From Natronococcus pandeyae (lineage in GTDB: Archaea > Halobacteriota > Halobacteria > Halobacteriales > Natrialbaceae), in assembly GCF_008122205.1 (NCBI RefSeq), contig NZ_PHNJ01000003.1, positions 391,219 through 455,218 of the forward strand: a DNA stretch of 64,000 nucleotides. The letters are read 5' to 3'. Below are positions 9,962-17,798 of this stretch, piece after piece. The stretch's first letter is position 1. The number at the start of each line of letters is the position of its first letter. Position numbers and translations under genes: made by a program. The notes under the pieces are model-generated. The model was not told the DNA's origin and searched no databases. It was given only the letters and a program-made list of their open reading frames with translations.

Positions 9962-11377
9962 ATGTCAGACGAATCTCGAACCTCCCGATCCGCCGACGAC
10001 GGTCGCGTCCGTCGACAGTTTCTCCGCGCGGCCGGCGTCGCTGCAGCCACGGGCCTCGCCGGCTGTACCTTCTGGGAACCGACGGACGACGAATCCGGAT
10101 CCGACGGGACGTCCTCCCAGACAGACGATGTCGCCGACAGCGTCTCGGAGTACGCGACGCATCCGGACGACGACGTAACGATGTTCCGTCGCGGACTGCG
10201 CCGACTCGGCTACTTCCCGGAGGAGACCGTTCCGGACGCCGTCAGCGTCAACTGGTCGTTCCCGATCAACAACGTCGGCCACGCCGCGGCGAAGTCGAGT
10301 CCGCTCCCGACGCCCGACGGGGAGACGATCGTGATCGCGGGCGATACGGGCTGGGTCCACGCCGTCGAACCTGCGGGCGAGCTACGCTGGGCGACCAAGA
10401 CCGGCGCGACCGACCTCGGCTTTCACGGTTCGCCGGCCATCGTCGACGGGACCGCCTATATCGGCGGCTACGACGGCGACATGTACGCAATCGACGTCGA
10501 GACCGGCGATATCGTCTGGCGAACGCGATCTCACGAACTCGAGGATACCCTGGCGATCGGCTCGAGTCCCGTCTACTACGACGGTACGCTCTACGTCATC
10601 GCCGAGTACGGCAGTCCCTCCTCTGGCGCGCTCTGGACGTTCGACGCCGAAACCGGCGAGCCGACCTGGAGCGACGACCGCATCTGGGGCCAGCCCCATC
10701 CCTCGCCGACGGTCGACCTCGAGACGGGTCGAATCTGTGCCGGCTCGAACGACGGCGTCGTCTACTGCTGGGAGTTTCCATCCCTCGAGTTTGCCTGGGA
10801 GTACCAGACCGGCGGCGAGGACGGCCCCGACGGCGAGTCGAAAGCCGACGGCGAGTTCAACCTCGGCGCGGAGATCAAGGGAACGATCGCGGCCCACGAC
10901 GGCTACGGCTACGTCGGCTCGTGGGACGAGCGCTTCCACTGTATCGATCTCGAGGACGGCTCCGAGGAGTGGACCTTCGAGTTCGGGAACCGATCCATGG
11001 CCAACCCCGCGCTGGATCCCGAAGAAGACGTCGTCTACACCGGGAGCAACGACGATCACGTCTACGCCCTCGACTGCGACACCGGCGAAGAGCTGTGGTC
11101 GACGGACGTCAACGGATCGATAATCGGTGCGGTGACGGCCACGGCCGAGACGATTCTCGTCGGCTCCTACGATACGCACCTGTACGCGCTGGACAAGGAG
11201 ACCGGCGACCGCCGCTGGCGGGTCGAGAACCGCGGCCACGTCTCGAGCGCGCCGGTTCCACACGACGGGCGGATCTACTACGCCGAGCGCGGCGTCTTCT
11301 CGAACTACTGGGACGACGACGAGGAGACGATTCTCGAAGAGCCGGGTCACGCGTACTGTCTCGTCGAGGACGAGTGA
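9962..11377 (+). CDS. PQQ-type beta-propeller lipoprotein
   Basis: 471-residue extracytoplasmic protein. A Tat signal with lipobox ('RRQFLRAAGVAAATGLAGC') predicts a lipid-anchored mature protein starting at Cys34-35. The remainder consists of PQQ/Pyrrolo-quinoline-like propeller blades, recognisable by repeated 'A.D..TG...W' units such as 'AIDVETGDIVW', 'ALDCDTGEELW' and 'ALDKETGDRRW'. No dehydrogenase partner is adjacent, so it may be a structural or assembly (BamB-like) propeller and not a quinoprotein enzyme. A second PQQ protein lies at 35.2 kb. The three-hairpin repeat element lies 80 bp downstream in sense orientation. Confidence 0.85.
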   Translation: MSDESRTSRSADDGRVRRQFLRAAGVAAATGLAGCTFWEPTDDESGSDGTSSQTDDVADSVSEYATHPDDDVTMFRRGLRRLGYFPEETVPDAVSVNWSFPINNVGHAAAKSSPLPTPDGETIVIAGDTGWVHAVEPAGELRWATKTGATDLGFHGSPAIVDGTAYIGGYDGDMYAIDVETGDIVWRTRSHELEDTLAIGSSPVYYDGTLYVIAEYGSPSSGALWTFDAETGEPTWSDDRIWGQPHPSPTVDLETGRICAGSNDGVVYCWEFPSLEFAWEYQTGGEDGPDGESKADGEFNLGAEIKGTIAAHDGYGYVGSWDERFHCIDLEDGSEEWTFEFGNRSMANPALDPEEDVVYTGSNDDHVYALDCDTGEELWSTDVNGSIIGAVTATAETILVGSYDTHLYALDKETGDRRWRVENRGHVSSAPVPHDGRIYYAERGVFSNYWDDDEETILEEPGHAYCLVEDE

Positions 11378-11456
11378 GCTGAGCAACTCGTGAGTAGTAC
11401 CGCGAACGAACGCAGTGAGTGAGCGGCGCTTTTTTGGTCGAGATTCTTTGCGCCAG

Positions 11457-11562
11457 CGCGGGACCGGAGGTCCCGCGAGCCGTGCGAATAGTGCGAGACC
11501 GAAGTCTCGCATACCGTGCGAACGGACGCTATGCGTCCGTGAGCAGGGGGCGCGTAGCGCCC
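11457..11562 (+). repeat. Structured hairpin repeat, copy A
   Basis: Four consecutive hairpins: 11457-11477 (9-bp stem, loop gga), 11492-11511 (8-bp stem, loop cgaa), 11522-11540 (8-bp stem ACGGACGC/GCGTCCGT, loop tat) and 11548-11562 (6-bp stem, loop gta). The first three, with linkers ending 'tgcgaatagt' and 'ataccgtgcga', recur at 44653-44737 on the other strand. The element lies between the PQQ lipoprotein and S8e, in the sense orientation of both, preceded by a T-tract at 11430-11436. It could be a terminator region, a processed 3' RNA or a small mobile repeat. Confidence 0.85.
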
Positions 11563-11654
11563 GTGAGCAGAGAGGGTGAGCGAAGCGAACCCGAGTGTAA
11601 AAAAGGTCGGTGGGAAAGCGTGCATTCAAGTATCCGCCAGAACGTTATCCGAGT

Positions 11655-12026
11655 ATGCAAAACCAGGGCAACTCGACGCGCAAGCGAACCGGAGGCCGAC
11701 TGAAGAACGTCCGAAAGCGCCGAAAGTCCGAACTCGGCCGACTGCCGACGGAGACACAGGTCGGCGAGCCCCGCTTCCGGACCGTCGACGTCCGCGGTAA
11801 CGACACGAAGACCCGCGCACTCGCGACCAACGTGGCGAGCGTCAACGAGGGTGCCGAGACGATCACTGCGGCGATCGAAGACGTCGTCGAGAACGACGCC
11901 AACCCGAACTACGTCCGCCGGAACATCATCACGAAGGGCGCAGTTATCGAAACGTCCGAAGGGAAGGCACGCGTCACGTCTCGACCCGGCCAGAACGGCC
12001 AGGTCAACGCCGTTCTTCTCGAATAA
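11655..12026 (+). CDS. rps8e: 30S ribosomal protein S8e
   Basis: Archaeal/eukaryotic small-subunit protein of 123 residues. The basic N-terminus 'GNSTRKRTGGRLKNVRKRRK' and the C-terminal 'NIITKGAVIETSEGKARVTS' are characteristic of S8e. The ATG at 11655 gives the family-typical start 'MQNQGNSTRKRTGGR'; the longer frame from 11610 has no homology-like content. An A-rich stretch at 11598-11604 could be part of its promoter, giving a short leader. It stands apart from other ribosomal genes, as is usual for this gene in haloarchaea. Confidence 0.96.
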   Translation: MQNQGNSTRKRTGGRLKNVRKRRKSELGRLPTETQVGEPRFRTVDVRGNDTKTRALATNVASVNEGAETITAAIEDVVENDANPNYVRRNIITKGAVIETSEGKARVTSRPGQNGQVNAVLLE

Positions 12027-12101
12027 CAGTCTACTACTGACGAACCGTTTTCGACCGCTTCGTCGCTCTCGGAGCGATAGCGCCGCGGATCGTCGACCCG
12101 G

Positions 12102-12332
12102 TCAGCGGCGGTCGTCGAGATCGACGAACGCGCTCGCGTTCGCAGTTAGCCACGCCGTGAGCCGCCGATCGTCCGCACCGTCGGCCGGATAGATCGTCCG
12201 CCGATCCGGTCGTGTCTCGTACTCGACGACGGCGGCCTCGAGCGCCGCCGGTGGAGCTGTGGATTCGGAGTCGGTGGAAGCGGTCCGTCTCGCTCGAATC
12301 GGTCCGTCGTCGCCGCTGGAGCGTCCATCCAT
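12102..12332 (-). CDS. small haloarchaeal protein, DUF7511-like
   Basis: 76-residue acidic protein. The C-terminal half 'YETRPDRRTIYPADGADDRR' followed by 'LTAWLTANASAFVDLDDRR' fits a small haloarchaeal family (DUF7511 as remembered) with a tyrosine/proline and Thr-Ala-Trp core. The N-terminus is low complexity. The ATG at 12332 is chosen over a frame extension to 12356. It is convergent with S8e. No catalytic residues can be pointed to and the function is unknown. Confidence 0.55.
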   Translation of the reverse strand: MDGRSSGDDGPIRARRTASTDSESTAPPAALEAAVVEYETRPDRRTIYPADGADDRRLTAWLTANASAFVDLDDRR

Positions 12333-12493
12333 GATCGATCTGGCACTGGGTGCCACGCGTCGTTCGACGAGCGGTCGCGAAAAGACGGTTGCTAGTTGTG
12401 GTATTGAGCCGTCAGTACCGCTCCTCTCCGCTCGGGAGTCACGACCGACGCGGATCGAAACTCGGAGTCGACTTCGGCGGGCGGCCCGACGGT

Positions 12494-13489
12494 TCAGGGT
12501 CGCGGTGCGGCCTTCTGGAGTGCCGTCTCGGCGATGTTGCCGCCGTAGTCGGCGCTCCGGGAGAGCGAGTCGACGATCAGCCCCAGCGACTGGGCCTGGA
12601 CGGGTTCGAGGTCGCGCAGTTTGTCGTCGATCTCGCGGGTGTGTTGGTCGATCTCGAGGACCGCCTCACGGGCGGCATGGCCGAATCGGTTGGCCTCGTC
12701 GGCCTCGTCGGCGAACAGCGCGTCCATCGACTTCTCGAGGATGTCGAAGGCGTCCTCGTGGAGCGCGACGAGTCCCTCGGCGACGGGCTCCGGGATCTCC
12801 TCGAGTTTGAGCGCGAGATTGCTTATTTTGGCGGCGTGGTCGGCGACGCGCTCGAGTTGGCGAGCGCTCGAGTGGTAGTCGAAACAGTCCTCGCGAGGAA
12901 CGCCCAGTTCCTCGGCGGCCCGCGGCGAGCGAAGCGTCGCCCGGAAAATCCTGGAGACGACGAGCCAGAGCCGGTCGACGTCGTCGTCGCGCTCGATGAC
13001 GTCGTGGGCGATGTCGTCGTCGTTCTCGATCAGCGCGATGACGGCGTCCTCGAGCATCGACTGGGCGATCAGGCGCATCCGGGAGACGGCGTTGACGATC
13101 GACAGCTCCGAGGAGTCGAGCAGGTCCTGGATGACGACGCTGTCGGTCGTCTCCTCCAAGACCTCGACGCCGACGAGACTCTGCGTGGCGTCGCGGATCG
13201 CTCGGCGCTGGTCGGTCGTGATGCGGGTCGCCTCGAGGCGGATGATGTCGAAGCCGCTGACGTACATCGTCATCACCGCACGGGTGAGTCGTTCCCCCTC
13301 GAGATCCGAGACGTCGAGGGTCCCCTCCTGGCGATCCGTCTCGCTGGCCGGTGTGAGCAACAGCGAGTCGTCCTCCGGATAACACTCGACGGTCGTGCCG
13401 GCGCTGACGCCGTTTTCGGTCGCCCAGGTCTTCGGAAGCGAGACGGTGTACGTAGAGCCGCCCGTCACCTGGACCTTGCGGGTCTCCAT
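12494..13489 (-). CDS. AbrB-PhoU phosphate regulon regulator
   Basis: 331-residue cytosolic protein. Residues 1-45 form a SpoVT/AbrB swapped-hairpin DNA-binding domain ('QVTGGSTYTVSLPKTWATEN'). The rest is helical with PhoU-type repeats ('HSSARQLERVADHAAKISNL', 'SLSRSADYGGNIAETAL'). This architecture is common beside haloarchaeal pst genes and is thought to couple phosphate status to transcription. A 'tttatac' TATA box (13513-13519, minus strand) lies about 26 bp upstream of the ATG. A perfect palindrome CTCTATAGAG (13528-13537) lies just behind it and resembles the pst operators. It is divergent from pstS. Confidence 0.88.
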   Translation of the reverse strand: METRKVQVTGGSTYTVSLPKTWATENGVSAGTTVECYPEDDSLLLTPASETDRQEGTLDVSDLEGERLTRAVMTMYVSGFDIIRLEATRITTDQRRAIRDATQSLVGVEVLEETTDSVVIQDLLDSSELSIVNAVSRMRLIAQSMLEDAVIALIENDDDIAHDVIERDDDVDRLWLVVSRIFRATLRSPRAAEELGVPREDCFDYHSSARQLERVADHAAKISNLALKLEEIPEPVAEGLVALHEDAFDILEKSMDALFADEADEANRFGHAAREAVLEIDQHTREIDDKLRDLEPVQAQSLGLIVDSLSRSADYGGNIAETALQKAAPRP

Positions 13490-13512
13490 ACACGCGATTT
13501 CGACCGAGTGCG

Positions 13513-13537
13513 TATAAATTCCACCACTCTATAGAGC
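13513..13537 (-). promoter_or_regulatory. Promoter and palindromic operator of AbrB-PhoU gene
   Basis: TATA-like 'tttatac' at 13513-13519 sits about 26 bp before the ATG at 13489. The 10-bp perfect palindrome CTCTATAGAG occupies 13528-13537, directly upstream of the TATA/BRE position. A related 'tctatagag' occurs at 13675-13683 just before pstS and 'ctctatatag' before pstB, suggesting a common phosphate-responsive site. Confidence 0.5.
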
Positions 13538-13636
13538 TGGTAACGAACACGCGATCCTCGAGACCGGATTTCTCGGGCGATCTCTCTCCCGTGTAGACGG
13601 ATCCCGGCACACTGGGAACTGGTGTCGAACATAGGG

Positions 13637-13665
13637 ATATATAGAGAACATAGTAGGGTACTTAG
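13637..13665 (+). promoter_or_regulatory. pstS promoter with putative P-box
   Basis: The block from 'tatatagaga' to 'acttag' matches the pstB upstream block at 16703-16730 at 24 of 28 positions, without gaps. The right end 'tacttag' (13659-13665) is at TATA distance (about 26-32 bp) from the ATG at 13691, indicating a leaderless transcript. The left end (13637-13656) lies where an activator or the described haloarchaeal phosphate box would sit. Confidence 0.7.
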
Positions 13666-13690
13666 ACGGGATCTTCTATAGAGTGAACTG

Positions 13691-14665
13691 ATGGGAAACG
13701 ACCCGGGATCTGGTTCTGATGGCGCGCTCTCGCGCCGTCACGTGCTGCTCGGTACCGTCGGGGCGGGGCTGACGGGACTGTCCGGCTGTCTCGTTCGCGG
13801 CCAGGATAGCGGTCTCGAGGGGGAGATCGTTATCGACGGATCGAACACCCTGCTCCCCAACAGTGCCGCGGTCGCGAGGCGATTTCAGTGGGAGAACAAT
13901 CAAGTGCGCGTCTCGGTCAGTGGCTCCGGAACGGGCGCTGGCTTCCAGAGTCTCTGCCGGGACGAGATCGACCTCAGTGACGCGAGCCGGGAGATCAAAG
14001 AGACCGAGGAAGAGCTGTGTGAGGGAAACGGCGTCGAGTGGTTCGAACTCGAGGTCGTGATGGACGGGATCGCGATCATGAAGAATCCCGCAAACGACTG
14101 GTGTGAGGACCTCACGACCGACGAACTCAACGCGCTCTGGGAGAGCAGCTCCGACGTCGAGACCTGGAGCGACCTTCGCGAGGAGTGGCCCGACGAGGAG
14201 ATCAGCTTCTACGGCCGGGACTCCGCCTCCGGCACGTTCGATTACTTTACCGAAGCGGTCAACGGGCAGACGGGCAACATCCGGTCGGACTACACTGGAA
14301 CGGCCGACACGAACATGATCGTCCGGGGCGTCCGTGGCGATCAGTACGCCGTCGGCTTTGGCGGCGCGGGCTTCTACTACGAGAACGAGGACGACGTGGA
14401 CCTGATCGCAATCGACGACGGCGACGGTCCGGTCAAACCGACCGAGGAGACGATCGAAGAGGGGACCTACACGCCGCTGTCGCGGCCGATGTACGTCTAC
14501 GTCAACCTCGCCCAACTCGCTCGCGAGGAGTTCCGCGAGTTCATGCGCTTTTACCTCAGAAACACCCAGGAGACGGCTCGCGAGGTCGGCTTCTACGGAA
14601 TTTCCGACGAGGTACTCGAAGAACAGCAAGACAAACTCGAGGACGAGATCGAGAGGTTCGCATGA
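13691..14665 (+). CDS. pstS: phosphate ABC transporter substrate-binding protein
   Basis: Captures inorganic phosphate outside the membrane. The 324-residue protein has a Tat lipobox signal ('SRRHVLLGTVGAGLTGLSGC'), so it is lipid-anchored after export. Family landmarks are 'IDGSNTLLPNSAAVARRF', 'SGSGTGAGFQSLC', 'DLSDASREIKETEE' and 'GRDSASGTFDYFTEAV', which form the phosphate-binding loops. The start is 26 bp after the TATA end of the pst promoter. Its stop overlaps the pstC start (ATGA), so pstSCA is one transcription unit. Expression is expected to rise on phosphate starvation. Confidence 0.95.
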   Translation: MGNDPGSGSDGALSRRHVLLGTVGAGLTGLSGCLVRGQDSGLEGEIVIDGSNTLLPNSAAVARRFQWENNQVRVSVSGSGTGAGFQSLCRDEIDLSDASREIKETEEELCEGNGVEWFELEVVMDGIAIMKNPANDWCEDLTTDELNALWESSSDVETWSDLREEWPDEEISFYGRDSASGTFDYFTEAVNGQTGNIRSDYTGTADTNMIVRGVRGDQYAVGFGGAGFYYENEDDVDLIAIDDGDGPVKPTEETIEEGTYTPLSRPMYVYVNLAQLAREEFREFMRFYLRNTQETAREVGFYGISDEVLEEQQDKLEDEIERFA

Positions 14666-15675
14666 GTTCCGAGTCGATCGATCTCTCTCGGAGCGGGAAC
14701 GACGTCGGGAGCCTCGGTGATCGAATCGCTCGGTACGCGTTTTTCTCCTGTGCGTTCGTGACGGTGCTGACGACGCTCGCGATCATCCTCGTGTTGGTCA
14801 ACGGTGCCGTCGGCTTCTTCCGCGAGGCGACGCTCGTCGAGTTGCTCGGCGGAACGCTCTCGGCGGACTCGGCAGCGGGCGGCCTCGAGACCTTGCGCGA
14901 GGGGCTCGCGGTCCAGGTCACGATAACCGAGTTTCTCCTGGGAACCAACTGGTCGCCGCTGATCGAGCCGACGAGTTACGGTGTCCTCCCGCTCGTCTGG
15001 GGGACGCTCGTGGTAACCGTCGGCTCCGCGCTGGTCGCGATTCCCGTGGGGACGCTCACGGCGATCTACCTCTCGGAGTACGCCGACGAGAGCGTTCGAC
15101 GCACCCTCAAGCCGATCCTCGAGATCCTCGCCGGGATCCCGACGATCGTCTACGGGTTCTTCGCGCTCTCGTTCATCACGCCGACGATCCTTCAGCCCCT
15201 CTTCCCACAGACGGGGACGTTCAACGCGGCGTCGGCGGCGATCGTCGTCGGGATCATGATCATCCCGATGGTCTCGTCGCTCTCGGAGGACGCGATGAGT
15301 TCGGTTCCAGACTCGCTTCGTAACGCCGCCTACGGACTCGGTGCGACCAAGTTCGAGGTGTCGACGCAGGTCGTCGTCCCCTCGTCGCTGTCCGGAATCC
15401 TCGCCGCATACGTCCTCGCGCTTTCGCGAGCGATCGGCGAGACGATGGCGGTCGCGCTCGCGATGGGGATGTTGCCACAGATCACGACGAATCCGTTAGA
15501 AGAGATGCAGACGATGACGTCGTACATGGTCCAGGTCGGGATCAGCGACGTCTCGGTCGGCTCGATACAGTACCAGAGCCTCTTCGCCGTCGGCCTGACG
15601 CTGTTCGCGATAACCTTCACGATGAACGTCCTCAGTATCTGGGTTCGGTCGCAGTACCGGGAGGAGTACCAATGA
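14662..15675 (+). CDS. pstC: phosphate ABC transporter permease PstC
   Basis: 337-residue inner-membrane permease with about six membrane segments. The EAA-type loop is seen as '[20 protein letters not shown]' followed by '[18 protein letters not shown]', both characteristic of PstC. It has a longer N-terminal region than bacterial PstC, with a periplasmic-side insert after the first helix. The start ATG overlaps the pstS stop by 4 bp and its own stop overlaps pstA, giving tight translational coupling. It pairs with PstA to form the transmembrane pore. Confidence 0.94.
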   Translation: MSSESIDLSRSGNDVGSLGDRIARYAFFSCAFVTVLTTLAIILVLVNGAVGFFREATLVELLGGTLSADSAAGGLETLREGLAVQVTITEFLLGTNWSPLIEPTSYGVLPLVWGTLVVTVGSALVAIPVGTLTAIYLSEYADESVRRTLKPILEILAGIPTIVYGFFALSFITPTILQPLFPQTGTFNAASAAIVVGIMIIPMVSSLSEDAMSSVPDSLRNAAYGLGATKFEVSTQVVVPSSLSGILAAYVLALSRAIGETMAVALAMGMLPQITTNPLEEMQTMTSYMVQVGISDVSVGSIQYQSLFAVGLTLFAITFTMNVLSIWVRSQYREEYQ

Positions 15676-16604
15676 GCGTCGACACCGACCCGGAGTTCGA
15701 CTTCAGCGGGTCAGCGATCGAGCGCAAGCGACTCTACGGGAAGCTCTTCCTCGGACTGTGCATCTCCGCGGCGATGGTCGGCATCGTCGCCCTGATCGCT
15801 CTACTCGCAGACGTCCTCTACGAGGCCTGGGGCTGGGTCACCTGGGAGTTCCTTACCTATCCACCCTCGCAGGTCCCGGATCACTTCATTCCCGGGAACT
15901 ACGGCGACCTGGATACCGGGCCGGCCGGCATCTACCCGGCGATCATCGGCTCGATCTACCTGATCGTGCTGACCGCGATCTTCACGCTGTTCCTGGGTGT
16001 CGGTGCGGCGATCTACCTCGAGGAGTACGCGCCGGACACCCGTCTCACGCAGTTCATCGAGGCGAACATCGCGAACCTCGCCGGTGTGCCGTCGATCGTT
16101 TACGGGCTGCTCGGCCTCGCAATGTTCGTTCGGGCACTCCAGACCGGTGCGAGCCTGATCGCAGGCGCGCTGACGCTGACGCTGTTGATCCTCCCGATCG
16201 TCATCGTCGCCTCCCAGGAGGCGCTCAAGGCGGTGCCGGACTCGATGCGCCAGGCGTCCTACGGCACCGGTGCGACGAAGTGGCAGACGATCCGCAACGT
16301 CGTGTTGCCCGAGGCGATCCCGGGGATTATGACGGGCATCATCCTCTCGCTCTCGCGGGCGATCGGCGAGACGGCGCCGATCCTGATGGTCGGCGCAGCG
16401 GCGTCGATGTTCACGCCGCCGCAACTGACCGATCCGACCGGCGCCTTCAGCGCGATGCCGACGACGATCTTCGACTGGATCACGCTTCCCGACGAGGCGT
16501 TCCAGCACGTCGCCGCAGCGGGGATCGTCGTACTGTTGACGATCCTGCTACTGATGAACGCGACAGCGATCCTCATCAGGAACAAGTACGACCGGCGAGC
16601 GTAA
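15672..16604 (+). CDS. pstA: phosphate ABC transporter permease PstA
   Basis: 310-residue permease with about six membrane segments. Characteristic stretches are '[19 protein letters not shown]', '[20 protein letters not shown]' (EAA loop contacting PstB) and '[18 protein letters not shown]'. It overlaps pstC by 4 bp at ATGA. After its stop there is a 150-bp gap with a separate promoter, so pstB may be transcribed both by read-through and independently. Confidence 0.94.
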   Translation: MSVDTDPEFDFSGSAIERKRLYGKLFLGLCISAAMVGIVALIALLADVLYEAWGWVTWEFLTYPPSQVPDHFIPGNYGDLDTGPAGIYPAIIGSIYLIVLTAIFTLFLGVGAAIYLEEYAPDTRLTQFIEANIANLAGVPSIVYGLLGLAMFVRALQTGASLIAGALTLTLLILPIVIVASQEALKAVPDSMRQASYGTGATKWQTIRNVVLPEAIPGIMTGIILSLSRAIGETAPILMVGAAASMFTPPQLTDPTGAFSAMPTTIFDWITLPDEAFQHVAAAGIVVLLTILLLMNATAILIRNKYDRRA

Positions 16605-16701
16605 CCCCACGTCTCCGTATTTCCGACCGATTCTACGGTCCCACCCGGTTCACGTGATTTCTGAGCCAGCGCCGGTCGGCTGACCGTCTGTGACTATAGC
16701 T

Positions 16702-16730
16702 CTATATAGAAGACATAGTATGGTATTTAG
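16702..16730 (+). promoter_or_regulatory. pstB promoter with putative P-box
   Basis: 'tatatagaag...gtatttag' at 16703-16730 matches the pstS promoter block base for base except at four positions, with identical internal spacing. The 'tatttag' end is 25 bp before the ATG at 16755, against 26 bp for pstS. This is a second phosphate-controlled leaderless promoter inside the pst cluster. Confidence 0.7.
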
Positions 16731-16754
16731 GCACCACGTTCGTCGATCGACGTA

Positions 16755-17753
16755 ATGAGCGACGAGACGAGCGACCGGCGGAATGGACTGCGATCGACGC
16801 TCGCGTCGATCGGGCCCGGCCGCGGGCGTTTCGCAATAGGTAACTTGCTCAGCACCAATTCCGAGACAACCGGTATGACTGCGAACAGCGGTGAATCCGA
16901 GACGGTCGGCACTCCGGAGTCCGAACAGACGCCGGCTGGAATCGATTCGGCGGCCGGCGATATGCCGAGTTCGGACAGGCCGCTTGGAACGCCTCGCGTC
17001 GACGACGCCATTATCGAAGCCCGGAATCTCGAGGTCTTCTACGGCGACACGCAGGCCTTACACAACATCCACATGGACATCCCCGAGAAGCAGGTGACGG
17101 CCCTCATCGGCCCCTCGGGCTGTGGGAAGTCCACCTTCCTGCGGTCGATCAACCGGATGAACGACCTGATCGACGTCGCTCGTGTCGAGGGCGACCTCTA
17201 CTTCCACGGGAAGAACATCTACGACGAGGACGTCGATCCCGTCGCCCTCCGCCGGAAGATCGGGATGGTCTTCCAGAAGCCAAATCCGTTCCCGAAGAGC
17301 ATCTTCGACAACGTCGCCTACGGCCTCCGTGTCCAGGGGAAAGACGATAACGTCGAGGAACAGGTCTATACGGCCCTCGAGCGCGCTGCCCTCTTGGAGG
17401 AGGTCGAAGACCAGCTAGACGAGAGCGGACTCGACCTCTCGGGTGGGCAACAGCAGCGTCTCTGTATCGCTCGCGCGATCGCGACCGATCCGGAGGTCAT
17501 CCTGATGGACGAACCGGCGTCGGCGCTGGACCCGGTCGCGACGTCGAAGATCGAGGACCTCGTCGAGGAACTCGCCCAGGAGTACACGGTCGCGATCGTC
17601 ACGCACAACATGCAGCAGGCGGCCCGCATCTCCGACAAGACGGCCGTCTTCCTGACCGGCGGCCACCTCGTCGAGTTCGACGACACGAACAAGATCTTCG
17701 AGAACCCTCAGAGCGATCGGGTCGAAGACTACATCACCGGCAAGTTCGGCTGA
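16755..17753 (+). CDS. pstB: phosphate ABC transporter ATPase PstB
   Basis: 332-residue ATPase energising the Pst importer. The ABC core starts near residue 87 ('[19 protein letters not shown]') and shows Walker A 'GPSGCGKST', signature '[14 protein letters not shown]', Walker B '[12 protein letters not shown]' and the switch His in '[10 protein letters not shown]'. The first 85 residues are a Ser/Glu/Thr-rich extension not found in bacterial PstB (about 250 residues). The start at 16755 is supported by its leaderless promoter; an ATG at 16875 would shorten, not abolish, the extension. Confidence 0.94.
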   Translation: MSDETSDRRNGLRSTLASIGPGRGRFAIGNLLSTNSETTGMTANSGESETVGTPESEQTPAGIDSAAGDMPSSDRPLGTPRVDDAIIEARNLEVFYGDTQALHNIHMDIPEKQVTALIGPSGCGKSTFLRSINRMNDLIDVARVEGDLYFHGKNIYDEDVDPVALRRKIGMVFQKPNPFPKSIFDNVAYGLRVQGKDDNVEEQVYTALERAALLEEVEDQLDESGLDLSGGQQQRLCIARAIATDPEVILMDEPASALDPVATSKIEDLVEELAQEYTVAIVTHNMQQAARISDKTAVFLTGGHLVEFDDTNKIFENPQSDRVEDYITGKFG

Positions 17754-17798
17754 GGCGGCGGGTTGTCGACTGAATCGCGGTTGCGTTTTCGAGTTCTC

